Made by a program: the position numbers and the translations under genes. Positions 36,978 to 48,167 of a stretch of DNA of 64,000 nucleotides are shown here, piece after piece. The notes under the pieces were generated by a model. It saw only the letters and a program-made list of their open reading frames with translations. It searched no databases and was not told the DNA's origin. Location: positions 2,420,501 to 2,484,500 of the forward strand of contig NC_084845.1 in the NCBI RefSeq assembly GCF_033115175.1, read 5' to 3'. Numbering within the stretch: the stretch's first letter is position 1; each line of letters starts with the position of its first letter. Source of the DNA: Lepus europaeus. Its lineage: Eukaryota > Chordata > Mammalia > Lagomorpha > Leporidae.

Positions 36978-37615
36978 TTTTTAAAGATTAATTTTATTTA
37001 TTTGAAAGAGTTAGAAGGCTGGCGCCGTGGCTCACTAGGCTAATCTTCCGCCTGTGGCGCCAGTACACCGAGTTCTAGTCCCTGTCGGGGCGCCGGATTC
37101 TGTCCCAGTTGCTCCTCTTCCAGTCCAGCTCTCTGCTGTAGCCCGGGAGTGCAGTGGAGGATGGCTCAGGTGCTTGGGCCCTGCACCCGCATGGGAGACC
37201 AGGAGGAAGCACCTGGCTCCTAGCTTCGGATCAGTGTGGTGCACTGGCCGCAGCGGCCATTGGAGGGTGAACCAACGGTAACGGAAGACCTTTCTCCCTG
37301 TGTCTCTTTCTCACTGGCCACTCTGCCTGTCAAAAAAGAAAAAAGAAAGAGAGAGGCCTTCCATCTGCTGGTTGCTCCCCCCCCGATGGCCGCAACAATC
37401 GGAGCTGCACCCATCTGAAGCCAGGAGCCAGGAGCTTCCTCCGGGTCTCCCACACAGCTGCAGGGGCCCAAGGATTTGGGCCATCTCCCACTGCTTTCCC
37501 AGGCCATGCAGACAGCTGGATTGGAAGAGGAGCAGCCGGGTCTTGAACTGGCGCCCATAATGGATGTTGGCACTGCAGGCCAGGGCTTTAACCTGCTGCG
37601 CCACAGTGCCGGCCC
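36978..37615 (-). mobile_element. C-repeat SINE split by a second SINE, with target duplication
   Basis: Outer copy in minus orientation flanked by CTCCCATTAGATTTTT (36962-36977 and 37616-37631). Its tail 'aaagattaattttatttatttgaaagag' is separated from its body ('gccttccatctgctggttgctcc...') by the inner copy. Confidence 0.92.
37018..37347 (+). mobile_element. SINE, CSINE2-like subtype, nested in the previous copy
   Basis: Complete plus-oriented copy from GGCTGGCGCCGTGGCTCACT to 'tctgcctgtcaaaaaagaaaaaag', lying inside a minus-oriented SINE. The CSINE2-like copy is therefore the younger of the two. Confidence 0.92.
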
Positions 37616-37684
37616 CTCCCATTAGATTTTTATTAGACAGTACCACCCCAGATGATATAATTAACCTTAATTGAGAACATACTG

Positions 37685-38345
37685 TGGGCTCTCTTTGTTC
37701 ACTTTGCACTGCTGTAACAGAGTAATTCATGCTGGGTAATTTATAAAGAGGAGAGGTTTATTTCACAGTTCTGGAGGCTTGGGAGTCCAAGAGCAAGGGG
37801 CCGGCGTCATGTGTCGGCCTTCCTGCTGCGCTTTCACGGGGCGGAGGTAGAAAGGCTCTTTTTCTAGCATTCATCCCCTCATGCCCTGAACACCTCCCAA
37901 AAGTCTCCACCTCCAACACTGTGCCACTGGGAGTAGGTTTCTTTTCTTTCCTTTTCTTTTTTTAAATACATTTAGATTTATTTGTTTATTTGAAAGAGTT
38001 ACACAGAGAGAGAAGGAGATGCAGAGAGGTCTTCCATCTGATGGTTCTCTTCCCAGTTGGCCGCAACGGCCAGAGCTGCACCGGTCAGGAGCCAGGAGCT
38101 TCCTCCAGGTCTCCCACACAGGTGCAGGGGCCCAAGAACTTGGGCCATCATCCACGGCTTTCCCAGGCCATAGCAGAGAGCTGGATGGGAAGTGGAGCAG
38201 CCAGGACTTGAACCAGCGCCCATGTGCGATGCCAGCAATTCAGGCCAGGGTGTTAACTTGCTGCACCACAGCGCTGGTCCCAAGGGGAGTAGCTTTCCGA
38301 AACATGAATGTGGGGGGACACATTCAGATAATAGCAGTGCCAGAC
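37685..38345 (+). repeat. Ancient interspersed repeat (unassigned family), split by a SINE
   Basis: 'actgctgtaacagagtaattcatgctgggtaatttataaagag' and 'cacagttctggaggcttgggagtccaag', resuming after the SINE with 'gaatgtggggggacacattcagataatagcag'. Same family as at 14371-14735. Confidence 0.7.
37958..38281 (-). mobile_element. C-repeat SINE
   Basis: Inverted tail 'aaatacatttagatttatttg', inverted head 'ccacagcgctggtccc'. Confidence 0.87.
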
Positions 38346-38483
38346 ATTATGTTGTATAACTATTATCTCATTCAAACCTTAACCCTGTGAGGTTGACTCA
38401 GTAGAATCTCTCTCTCTCTGAGACTTCACTGTTGTTGTTTTTAATATTTACCTTCATGGCCTCATTAGCTCATAGGCTGAATT

Positions 38484-38595
38484 TTTTTTAGAGTTATTTA
38501 TTTATTTGAATGTGAGAGTTACACAGAGAAAGGAGAAGTTGGGTGGGGCACTGCAGGTGGCAGCTTTAACTGCTATGCCACAGCTCCGGACCCAG
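38484..38595 (-). mobile_element. SINE with large internal deletion
   Basis: Tail and GA-rich part joined directly to the head ('gcactgcaggtggcag ... ccacagctccggaccc'). About 200 bp of body is missing. Confidence 0.75.
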
Positions 38596-38880
38596 ACTTC
38601 ACTTTCTATGTGATCTCTGGAATAACCAGCATTCTCCAGCACCTCTGTAAAACATACCTGCGGATGTGGAAGGCTCAGCTAATGCCCATGGCTAGCATAA
38701 CGCTTATCCAGTAAGCCTGCATCCCCTCACACCTGCCTTCCTCCTGTCAGTTCAGTTGTGTGATTACCAAGAGCAGGTTGTATTTTATTCCCAATTTTTC
38801 ATGCTAATAGGATCTGTTTCAGTTAGGTAATACAATTAACTAACATAAACCATGAAAATGTACATAGGTGAATACCTACT
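38596..38880. other. Nothing recognised
   Basis: No gene or named repeat. Confidence 0.5.
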
Positions 38881-39161
38881 TTTTTTTTTCAGGGGCAGAG
38901 TTACAGAAAGAGAGAGAGATGTCTTCCATCTGTTGCAATGGCAGGAGCTGGGCCAATCCAAAGCCAGCAGCCAGGAGCTTCTTCCAGGTCTCCCATGCAG
39001 GTACAGGGGCCCAAACACGTGGGCCATCTTCTGCTGCTTTCCCAGGCCACCGGCAGAGAGCTGGATCAGAAGAGGAGCAGCGGGGACACGAACCAGTGCC
39101 CATATGGGATGCTGGTGCCACAGGCGAAGGCTTAACCTATTACACCAATAGCACCAGCCCT
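38881..39161 (-). mobile_element. C-repeat SINE, tail reduced to T9
   Basis: Starts TTTTTTTTTC at 38881 and ends with the inverted head 'ccaatagcaccagccc'. Confidence 0.85.
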
Positions 39162-39318
39162 AGGAATTACTTTCATTGAAGTAAACTTAAGTGATTGGGG
39201 AAGACAAGTTAAAGGCCAGTCATTAATAAAAAACAATGGAAAAAAATGTGTTAAATTCAAATTGCCAAGCTAGGCACAAAAATGAGATTTTCCTCTTTTT
39301 AGTCTAAAAAGTTTCTAG

Positions 39319-39602
39319 GGCTGGCACTGTGGAATAAGGTTAAGCCACCACCTGCTGTGCCAGCATTCCCATATGGGTCCTGGTTGCCCAACTTCAGATT
39401 TAGCTCCCTGCTAATGCACCTGGGAAAGCAGCAGAGGATGGCCCAAGTCCTTGGGTCCTTGCACCCATGTGAGACCCAGAGGAAGCTTCTGGCTCAGCCC
39501 TAGCCATTGCAGACATTGGGGAGGAAACCAGCAGATAGAAGAGCTCTCGCTCGCTCGCTCTCTCTCTCTCTCTCTAACTCTGCCTTTTAAGTAAATAAAA
39601 GG
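39319..39602 (+). mobile_element. C-repeat SINE
   Basis: Head GGGCTGGCACTGTGGAATAAGG, CT-rich stretch at 39544-39575, short tail. Confidence 0.85.
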
Positions 39603-40044
39603 GTTCTGTTTTCAAATTGCTTTACTTGAGAGCCTATGTTCCTGCTCCCTATTTAGGGGACAAATTGCAAGTCCATAGACCGCATTAGGAAAAAAATAAA
39701 CAAAAACTGTTGGTCTTCTATCAACAGATTAGCAAATGAGTGTATGTATATGTGTTAAAACAAAATGGTCACAATATCTTTACCCATGGTAACCAACAGT
39801 TTGTTGAATGAACCAAATAATGGTTCTAATCATGATGATGAGGGCTTATACTCTACTATATGGTAGAGTAAGGCATTAAGAGACAGTTACTTCCCCAAGT
39901 TACATATGCAGTAAGGGGTGGAGCTGGTGTTGGAATCCAAGAAACTCTCTGGAAAACTAGCACACAGTAACTCCTGGAGCAGCCATATTTTCAGACCCAT
40001 ATTTATTTCCTAGGTGAGAGGCCTCAAATCTTTGTACAAAGAAT
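39603..40044. other. Nothing recognised
   Basis: Unique-looking AT-rich DNA. Confidence 0.5.
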
Positions 40045-40200
40045 AGGGGCTTTGAAACAGTCACATGTGGGTCAGATCTCAGCTCTGTAGCTTATGTGAT
40101 CCTGGGCAAGGTGTTGATCCATCTGAGTCAGCAAAGCACAGCAGTACCTTCCAATAGGGTTGTTGCCCAAATTAAATGATATTCTCCTGTGTTGGGTGAA
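40045..40200 (+). repeat. MIR SINE
   Basis: 'cagatctcagctctgtagcttatgtgatcctgggcaaggtg' and the following 'atagggttgttgcccaaattaaatga' match MIR. Confidence 0.65.
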
Positions 40201-40960
40201 TGGAAGAACCAAGCAGTCCACCATTTCAACAAGTTGAGTTTTATTATAGAAATACTGAAGAACGGTTGGCAGTGGTCTGGAAGAGACCTGTCTGGAGCAG
40301 ATGCACGCTCAGCTGCTCTCTGAGCCCTCAGACACCTGCCATGACTCTGGGCAGGCAATGGTGTTCCTCAAAGGGCCCAATCCACGCCCTCCACGTCAGC
40401 AAGCCCTGGGACAGAGGGTGCCTGGGCGGTGGAGGACTTGGGAAGGTTGAGCTGAGGTGGAGCAGGCTCGCTAGAAAGAACAGCAGGGGTCGTTTCTAAG
40501 GAACGGGACAAAGGAGAGAGAAATGTGTCCGTGCATTTGTGTATGCCTTCATACATCTCAAGCTTCTTGCCTTGTGCCATCCCCCACCCACTCCCATAGG
40601 GCTTGGCATGACCAGCCCCAAGCTCACCGCTTCCCACTTTCACCCTGGACCACAATCCTCTTTCAGCTACTTTTTCCCTCCGCCCACCAGGCTGCCCCAC
40701 CAGCCAGAACACAGCCCTCTCAGACCTCATCAGGGCTGGCTCGTCCTCATCACTCAGCACAGCTGTCTCCTTCTTAGAGAAGGGCTCTTCCAGCTACTCA
40801 GGGAAGAAGCCGCCCCTACAGTCCCCCTCTGTCCCCAGCACCTGTGAGATGGCTTATTTGCCACTGCCCCACCTCCCTTGAGAAGTTGCTTCCTGAGACC
40901 AGAGGAGGCCATGCTGGTCCCTCATCCCAGCACACTGGAGGTGTGCAGAGTTATGCAGGA
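40201..40960 (+). repeat. Mostly unassigned, right half L2-like
   Basis: 40590-40960 has the layout of an L2 3' part ('agcacagctgtctccttcttagagaagggctcttcc'). A 130-codon minus-strand open frame here overlaps it and is not called a gene. 40201-40590 shows nothing recognised. Confidence 0.35.
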
Positions 40961-40969
40961 AGTAAATAT

Positions 40970-41140
40970 ACAAGGGTACTCCAGAAAGTTTGTAGGAAAG
41001 AAATCAAAATCCATGCATGTTTCTTTCATAATATTTTCTATGAACTTGTGTTAAGGCCCCTCACACTGCATAGATTTCAAAATTTTCTGCATTAAAATAA
41101 ACATCTTTCAATTCCATTTTCCATGAACTTTTTGATGTGT
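40970..41140. mobile_element. Palindromic MITE-like element, copy 1
   Basis: 'gggtactccagaaagtttgtagg' at one end and 'ttccatgaactttttgatgtgtct' at the other are imperfect inverted repeats. Related copies are at 53345-53460 and 56787-56912. Confidence 0.5.
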
Positions 41141-41289
41141 CTTCATGCTGTATAAGGTTTGCTTGTGGGCGCTGGAATCCTGGGGATGGACCAGGTTTCA
41201 TCTTGCTCCTAGAGGGGCTCAGTCTCGTGGTCTGCAAACTGAGTTCTAGGGAGCCAGCTCCAAATTTGGAAATTTTTTGTAATTGTTTT

Positions 41290-41500
41290 TGCAAATGCAA
41301 AATGGTTAACAAAGTTAACCATTTTAAAGTGTACAGTTCTCACTATGCAACCATCACCAATTTCAAATAGAGCATTTTCATCAACCAAAAAAGCAGCTCA
41401 TGAAGCAAATACTCCCTTTCTCCTGCCCCTCCACCTCTGGCAACTACAAATCCACTTTCTGCCTCTGAACTTGCTTATTCTGAGTATCAACATAAATGGG
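41290..41500 (-). repeat. Old L1 fragment
   Basis: 'tatgcaaccatcaccaatttcaaatag' to 'gcaactacaaatccactttctgcctctg' is the reverse of a common L1 3' region. It includes a 12-bp-arm hairpin at 41299-41325. Confidence 0.6.
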
Positions 41501-41628
41501 GAGGTGGCAGGGAATGCTGAATGGCTACAGAAGTTATTTTGAAATGATGGACATTTTCTGTAAATGGATAGTAGTAATGGTGCCCTACACTGTAGGTACT
41601 AAACAAATGGTAAATTTGTGTTTTGTGG

Positions 41629-41955
41629 CTGGCACCGTGGCTCAACAGGCTAATCCTCTGCCTGCAGCGCCGGCACACCGGGTTCCAGTCCCAGTCGGGG
41701 TGCCGGATTCTGTCCCGGTTGCCCCTCTTCCAGGCCAGCTCTCTGCTATGGCCCGGTAGTGCAGTGGAGGATGGCCCAAGTGCTTGTGCACCTGCATGGG
41801 AGACCAGGAGAAGCACCTGGCTCCTGCCTTCGGATCAGCGTGGTGTGCCGGCCACGGCGGCCATTGGAGGGTAAACCAACGGCAAAGGAAGACCTTTCTC
41901 TCTGTCTGTCTCTCACTATCCACTCTGCCTGTCCAAAAAAAAAAAAAAAAAAATT
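41629..41955 (+). mobile_element. SINE, CSINE2-like subtype
   Basis: From GGCTGGCACCGTGGCTCAAC to an A tail at 41937-41952. Flanked by imperfect AATTGTGTT(T/C)TGTG. Confidence 0.9.
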
Positions 41956-42479
41956 GTGTTCTGTGCATTTTGCCACAGTTTCTGAAAATCGACAATAAAA
42001 TGTATGGAAGAATGTATGAGTTCCTCCAGAAGTACATGTACTGTGCTTCATTGGACTCGTCGAACAGTGGCTTGGAATTACAGGTGATACACTCAGGATT
42101 TCGTGCAGCTGTGGGATTCCGTGATTGGAGCTTGCAAACCCACTTACCGTTTGCAACCTCAAGTGCCAGGCGGTTGGGATGAATTGCTCCCCACCCACCC
42201 AACCCCAGCATGGGCAGAATCCCCTTTGCTGCATGGCATACCTGATATCCAGTTCTTGGTTGCAGTAGTGGCAGTAACACTTGGGAGGTTGACAAGGCAA
42301 GGAATGGGAACAGAGGAAGAAGCAGTTGAGGTGAGGCCAGTAAGCTCCCTTCCTCGCCTTTCCTGCCTACCTCCATCTCCGCTCCTCCCTTCCTATCCTG
42401 GCTTCCTGTGGTCTTGCTGACCTGTCCAGCTTAGCCTCACCTCTCACTGCTCACATTCTACTTCATCTTCCAGCCAGTT
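41956..42479. other. Nothing recognised
   Basis: No assigned repeat. A donor-like minus-strand ACG|GTAAGT at 42144-42149 has no acceptor within a sensible distance in a 3n frame. Confidence 0.5.
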
Positions 42480-42676
42480 GTCCTCACCCCATAGGCAACA
42501 CGATCCACTAACCCAGGGATGTCCCATGAAGTTTGGGGCATGGAACAGCATCCCCGGTCTCCACCCACTAGGTGTTAATAGCACTCCCTCTTCTTGTTGT
42601 GACAACCATATGTGATCCCAGGCACTGCCAAGTGGCCCCTGGGTGGCACTCACTCCTGCCTGAGAACCGCTAGTCT
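42480..42676 (-). mobile_element. MER5-like hAT (Charlie) element
   Basis: Plus strand reads 'ccacccactaggtgttaatagcact', 'gttgtgacaacc', 'gcactgccaagtggcccctgggtggca' and 'tgagaaccgct', the MER5A consensus in reverse. Confidence 0.75.
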
Positions 42677-42689
42677 AACCACAGGCTCA

Positions 42690-43560
42690 AGTTGAAGTCT
42701 GGGCCCCATCTCCTTTACTTCACACTGGATCCTCCAGCAGTTCTTTGTGGAGCTACTGTAAATGTCTCCTCATCTCCACTGCCATCCCCAGAGCCCCTGC
42801 CCCGACTGGGACCTCCACCTCTCGGTCTCTCTGCCCCCACCGCCGTCACCAGATCTCCTGCCCCGACTGTGGGACCTCCACCTCTTGGTCTCTGCTTCCA
42901 CTCTTGGCCTGATTCCTGCTGCCTCTGTACACATACCACCCAGAGCAATCTTTCCAAAACTCAAATCAGATCTCTCTGATGGCTCTCCACCACCCTTAGA
43001 AGAGAAGCTTCCCCTGGCCCTGGCCTGCGAGGACCCTGTGCTAGCTCTGCCCTTGGCACACAGTGCTTCTCTTCCTTCAGGCCTGCCTTGCATGTTTGCT
43101 TTGCTCCCAGTGGTTGTCCCCGAGCAACTCACGACCCAAGAGCCTTCTACCTACACACCTCTCTGTCCAAATTATCTCCCCAGGAAAAGCAGCCCACTGC
43201 CCTGCATGTCCTGTGATATCACCCTGACTTCATTCATTGGTTTTGGAGCTTGGTGCTTGTTTATCCATAGCCCTTCTGCCACTGTCATGTGAACCCTGTG
43301 GGCTCAAGGACCTCATGGATTTTATTCTCTCCAGAGCCCTCAGCACCTCGCATGGGCCTGCTACACACAACGTGTTTGAGGAACAGATAGATGACTACTT
43401 CTTTCTTGCACTTTGCCTTTTCACTGAGTCTTTGCACACGGTGTCCCCTCTTCCTGGGAGCACCCTTCCCTCATTTCTGCTCCTCAGTGGCTAATTCCAT
43501 CCTTTCCGTAAGAGAGAATGAAGGGATCTCTTTGAGGAAGCTTCCATGAGCTCACACCCA
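42690..43560 (+). repeat. L2 3' region
   Basis: 'ctgcctctgtacacataccacccagagcaatctttcc', 'caaatcagatctctctgatgg', 'ccctgtgggctcaaggacctcatgg' and 'tttgcacacggtgtcccctcttcctgggagc' match L2 in order. A 176-codon plus-strand frame in it is a by-product. Confidence 0.65.
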
Positions 43561-44524
43561 CCCTTCCTCAGGGAGGAGGGTAGGATAAGAGCAGTCGCCT
43601 ACTGCACTGACAGCTCCGGAGGACCTATGAGATACAGCCACTCGCTAACGTGGGCATCTCCTGGGATGCCCGTCTCCCTCGCAAAACTAAGACCTGCTCA
43701 AAGGCGACTTGTCCAGCAGAGTCCCCAGCAGCCATAAAAGACTTGGTCCTGGAAAACCTCCCTTATGTGAAGACAGAGAATGAGAATGAGTGAATGGTCA
43801 TATTTCACAGAAAACCCCAGGGCTGTGCTGGTGCAGAATGGAGTGGCTGTTATCCCAGCCTTGGGAGGGGAGGGTGCTTTGCACAGAGATCGCTCTCCTA
43901 CCTTAAATGGCTTGGCACGGCTTGGGCTCCCTTTCTTCCCCTTCTGTCTGCATCACCTCCTCTTCTTCTTCCTCCCTAGCCTTCCCTACTTCTCCCTCCT
44001 CCCTCCTAATAGAAAGACCACCGTGGGAATGGACCCCTCTTTACCCAGTCTCCTTTGTTGTAGGACGTGAAGAAGAAGGTCATCATCATGTAGGCACATT
44101 TCAAAAAGTTCCATGAGTTCCTCCTTGGGAATGGTCTCTTGGAAGGGGTGGTGGCTGGGATGAGCTTCACTGGAGAGAACCAACAGGCATTGCTTTCACT
44201 GAGGGCGTGGCCGCTGCACTCAGGATTCCCTGCCCTCTGCGAGTCTTCATCTGAGCTGCACACCCAGCTCCACCTGCTGGCTGTTGCTGCTGGCTTTCCC
44301 CCATACGAGGTGGTGCTCACTGTCCCTGGCAAAGTACCCGTCGTCTTCTTGAGCTCTCTCCCTCCTCACCTCCAAACATTGCCAAGTCTGCCTCCGTGTT
44401 TCCCAGCTCTCTCACCAAACCACCTGTCCTCGTGGTCCCAGCCTCCCAGGCTCTCTTGGTCGTGGTTTCAGCCCATCATCTGGCTGACTTCCTCACTTCA
44501 AACCTAATGGGATGGGGTGGGAGT
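43561..44524. other. Nothing firmly recognised
   Basis: C/T-rich unique-looking DNA. Minus-strand frame about 43986-44183 includes [13 protein letters not shown] but lacks splice sites and family likeness. Confidence 0.45.
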
Positions 44525-44806
44525 TGGGCACATTGGCTAAGACACCAATGAGATGCCTGCATCCCACTTAAGAGGACCTGGGTTCAAGGCCCGGCTTCTT
44601 GCTAATGTGCACCCTGGGAGGTAGCAGGTGATGATTCAGGTAATTTGGCTCCTGCCTCTCACGTGGGAGACCAGAATCGAGCTCTGGGCTCCTGGCCTTG
44701 GCCTGGCAAAGCCCTGGCTGTTGTGGGCACTTGGGGAGTGACCAGCAGATACAGGATTTCTAGCTTTCAGTCTTTCAACAAATAAAAACAAAAATTTGTT
44801 TTAAAA
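44525..44806 (+). mobile_element. Old C-repeat SINE
   Basis: Diverged head 'gttgggcacattggctaag', tail 'caacaaataaaaacaaaaa'. Confidence 0.7.
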
Positions 44807-44823
44807 AAAAATGGTTACAACCT

Positions 44824-45163
44824 GGGGCTGGCGCTGTGGCATAGCGCGCAAAGCCACCTCCTGCAGTGCCGGCATCCCATATGGGCACCGGTTCATGTCC
44901 CAGCTGCTCCACTTCTGATCCAGCTCTCTGCTATAGCCTGGGAAAGCAGGGGATGGCCCAAGTCCTTGGGCCCCTGCACCCTCGTGGGAGACCAGAAGAA
45001 GCTCCTAGCTCCTGGCTTTGGGTCAGCGCAGCTCCAGTCATTGTGGCCATCCAGAGAGTGCACCAGCAGATGGAAGACCTCTCTGTATCTCCCTCTCACT
45101 GTCTACAACTCTAGCTCTCAAAAAATAAATAAATAAATAAATCTTTTTTTAAAAAAATAAAAG
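44824..45163 (+). mobile_element. C-repeat SINE
   Basis: Head GGGGCTGGCGCTGTGGCATAG, complete body, tail with (AAAT)n. Confidence 0.9.
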
Positions 45164-45996
45164 CATTACTTCTAGAAAACTTAAATTTTTACAAATAAAC
45201 ATACCTGTCTAAACAATTCCTATATCAAAAAGGTGGGACATTACTAGTATAAAGGTAAATGCAAATGAAAAATAAATAATCCTCCTGTTGAGAATTAGGA
45301 CAAAATTTCCTCTGCTTTTTTCTTACAGAATCCAGTTTAGAAAACTTGTCTCTTTGAAATGGGTACAAATCTCTTCAAAAGCTAACTAAGCGCTTTGCCA
45401 GTAGTATGACCTTGATTATGACCTTGGATGTTTTTCTCAAGGACCTCAGAGCCATCGCTTGGAAGCCTAAATATTGAGGAAGGTAGCACTGCTTTTCTCA
45501 CAGTTCCTGAGAGAGGGTGGAGACTAACTTTGGTGGGTATCTTGCTCCAAGTTGTAAAACCGCCTTCTGCTTGTAAGACAGGAGAGTGAGTCTTTTCTTT
45601 GGATAAAGCTGGTGCAGGTGGTCACCTCGATTTCCAGGTGATGTAGCAGGAGCCTCAGGTGACAAAGGGCGCTGTCAGCTCTCTCCTGTGCAGGCTCACT
45701 GCTGTTCACCTGGATAATGTGATTGCAGTGGTGGTACCTGCGTGGCCATAGAAGAGCCCGGGGCTTCTGTGTCACTGCAGCCTCTCAGTTTGTATCTGAC
45801 CCACTGCCTCTGCAGTAATAAAACTGCTCTGTCTGCTGCCTTGTGGAGAGGTTTTCTGGTTGTGCTAGATTTCCTTGGCTCTGTGGCTGAAGGATATCCT
45901 TTTATGATATGATTTCCATTACTTTCTTTTGACTTACTCATTAAATGTTTTCATCATTGCATATTTTTCTTTTTAGTTGAAGAGTTATATAGCCTA
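45164..45996. repeat. Possible LTR remnant within unassigned DNA
   Basis: 45480-45890 ends with 'tctgcagtaataaaactgctctgtctgctgcc', the layout of an LTR poly-A signal and R/U5 junction. The rest is unassigned. Confidence 0.3.
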
Positions 45997-46288
45997 GGGC
46001 TGGCACTGTGGCTCAGTAGGTTAAGCTGCTGCCTGTGGCGCCAGCATCCCTTATGAGTGCCGGTTTGCTTCCCGGCTGCTCCATTTCCCCTCCAGCTCCG
46101 TGCTAATGGCCTGGGAAGCAGTGGAAGATGGCCCAAGTGCTTGGGCCTCTATACCAATGTAGGAGACCCAGAAGAAGCTCCCAGCTCCGCCCATTGTGGC
46201 CATTTGGGGAGTGAACTAGTAGATAGTTTGTCTGTCTCTCTCCCTGTCTCTAACTCTGTCTCTCAAATAAATAAATTTAAGAAAAAAG
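45997..46288 (+). mobile_element. C-repeat SINE
   Basis: Head GGGCTGGCACTGTGGCTCAG. Body slightly shortened, tail 'caaataaataaattt'. Confidence 0.87.
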
Positions 46289-46378
46289 TTATGTAGTCTT
46301 CAACCATTCTTTAGTGGTTATAGATTATACCATCCATCCTCAACATAATAGGTTTTAATGCTACTTCTCTTACCACTT

Positions 46379-46672
46379 ATTTATTTATACTACTTAAAAG
46401 GCAATGTTACACAGATTCAGGGAGAGACGGAGAGAGATCTTCCATCCATTTGTTGACTCCCCAGATGGCAAAAACAGGAGCCAGGAGCTTCTTCCAGGTC
46501 TCTCACATGGGTTTAAGGGCCAGAGGACTTGAGCCATCTTCCAGTGCTTTCCTAGGCACATTAGCAGGAAGCTGGATTGGAAGTGGAGTAACCAGGACAC
46601 AAATCAGCACCTATGCAGGATGCTGGTGTCACAGGCAATGGCTTAACCCTCTATGCCACCAAGCCAGCCCCC
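46379..46672 (-). mobile_element. C-repeat SINE
   Basis: Inverted tail 'tatttatttatac' to inverted head 'ccaccaagccagcccc'. Confidence 0.8.
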
Positions 46673-46689
46673 AGCACTTCTTCAATACT

Positions 46690-47130
46690 ACTTATTGTTA
46701 CCACTGTTTCCACGCCTCTGTACAATGCTAGGAACATGTTAACATCTTCCTGCTCCAACCTTCCTATTGTTACTGTGAATTTTCTTAATTCCTGCTAGAT
46801 ACTAGTGTTGTTTCATTCCATTAATGTTCATTTTTACTTAGCCATGTATTTACTTTTTCCATTATTTTTAGTCCATCTTAGAATTCATGGTTCCATATGG
46901 GATATCATCTTTCTTCCTGAAGTATTTCCTTTCGTGTTTCCTTAGTATACCTTAACTAGCAACAAATTATGTGTTTGGATTTTTTTCTGGAAAGTATTTT
47001 GCATCCATTTCTAAACATGCAGAGTTCCAGGTGAGCAGTCCTCTTCCAGCACCGGAAGCCTCTGGTGCCCTCACCTTCTATCTCTGATCACTCCCAATGA
47101 GGGGCTGCTGTCATTCTTCTCTGCTCCTTG
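46690..47130. repeat. Ancient L1-type sequence
   Basis: 'ttcatggttccatatgggatatcatctttcttcctgaagtatttcc' is a well-known L1-derived block. Continues the family at 9799-10900. Confidence 0.5.
47075..47083 (-). CDS. Possible further 9-nt microexon (weak)
   Basis: Minus-strand AGATAGAAG between an AG and GTGAGGGC. In phase 1 it would extend the microexon peptide with EIE. There is only a weak pyrimidine stretch upstream and the surrounding DNA is L1-like, so this may be chance. Confidence 0.15.
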
Positions 47131-47139
47131 GATGACAAT

Positions 47140-47600
47140 GTCTATATTGTGGGCTGAGTTGTGTCTCCCCTAGAGATAGGGTTAGGTCCTAACCCCCAGT
47201 GCCTGGGAACGTGAGTCTAGTTGGAATCAGGTCTTTCCAGATACAGTCAAGGCCAGATCCCACCGGGTTAGGGTGGTGCCAATCCAGCCACTGGTGCCTC
47301 GTCAGAGAGGGAAGGTTTGGATGCAGGGCGCACAGGAAGAGCACGGTGTGATGGCAGAGGAGTGACGACAGGTGCTGTGATGAGCCGAGGAATGCCGTGG
47401 ATGGATGCTGACCACCGGAAGCTGGGAGAGGCAAGGAAGAGCTCCTCCCTGGAGCTTCTGAGGGCAGCACAGCGGCCACATGCTGATTCCAGACTTCTAG
47501 GCGTCATTGCTGTGGGACGGCGAGTTCCTGCTCCTCTAAGCCGTCCAGGAGACCGATCCGTGTCTCTGCTTTGCACCCGTGTCTGGCAGTGTTCTAGGAG
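47140..47600 (-). repeat. Ancient interspersed repeat (unassigned family)
   Basis: 'gggctgagttgtgtctcccctagag', 'ggtcctaacccccagtgcctggga', 'gaccaccggaagctgggagaggcaaggaag' belong to an old mammalian repeat related to that at 14371-14735. Confidence 0.6.
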
Positions 47601-47629
47601 TGTTTTTCTGTGTAGTCCTTTCCCTTGAG

Positions 47630-48110
47630 GTTCTCAGGGTTTTAAAAATCTTTTGCTTGATGGTGCAACTTTCTCAGTCATGAACCTACCTGATATTTTC
47701 TCGGCTTCATTGTCTCTTGCTCCTCCTTCTGAGATTCCAGTTTCACACAGCACAGCTTTTCACTGCCTCATACGTCTCTGCTGCTCTTGTCAACAGTTTC
47801 CAATTTTATCCATTGTGCTTTGATTTTAATATTTTCTCCTGACCTGTTTTCTAGCTCCCTGGTTGTCCTATTGCTAAGCCCAATAGAAGAAATTGAATTC
47901 TTAATTCCGGTTGCATATTTTAAATTCCAGAATTTCCATATTTCATGTCATAATTTTCTGGTGGCATTGCCCTGTCCTCTTAATAAGCCTGGTTATTATA
48001 AAGCACTTATTTTCGACATCTGGGTCACCTGAGGTTTCTCTTCCCTGGTTTCATTTCTTTTGGTTTTCAGCTGCACAGTCCTGTTACTCAGTCCTTTTAT
48101 GGAAATGGCC
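47630..48110. repeat. Ancient L1-type sequence
   Basis: 'ccaattttatccattgtgctttgattttaatattttc' and following resemble the same old L1 region as at 9799-10900. No gene. Confidence 0.35.
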
Positions 48111-48167
48111 AGAGGTAAAGAGAGGGTCCGGCAGTCCACAGAAAGCACATGAGTAAAGATGTGCCCT

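Noticed and set aside
40368-40760. 130-codon minus-strand frame as a possible downstream exon of the microexon gene
   Set aside because: Overlaps L2-like DNA and its possible splice sites do not give a phase-1, 3n exon.
42762-43292. 176-codon plus-strand frame
   Set aside because: Lies in L2 sequence; no splice sites or family likeness.
45524-45941. Two overlapping minus-strand frames with Cys- and Leu-rich stretch
   Set aside because: Region looks like an LTR remnant on the plus strand. Candidate acceptor exons do not keep phase.
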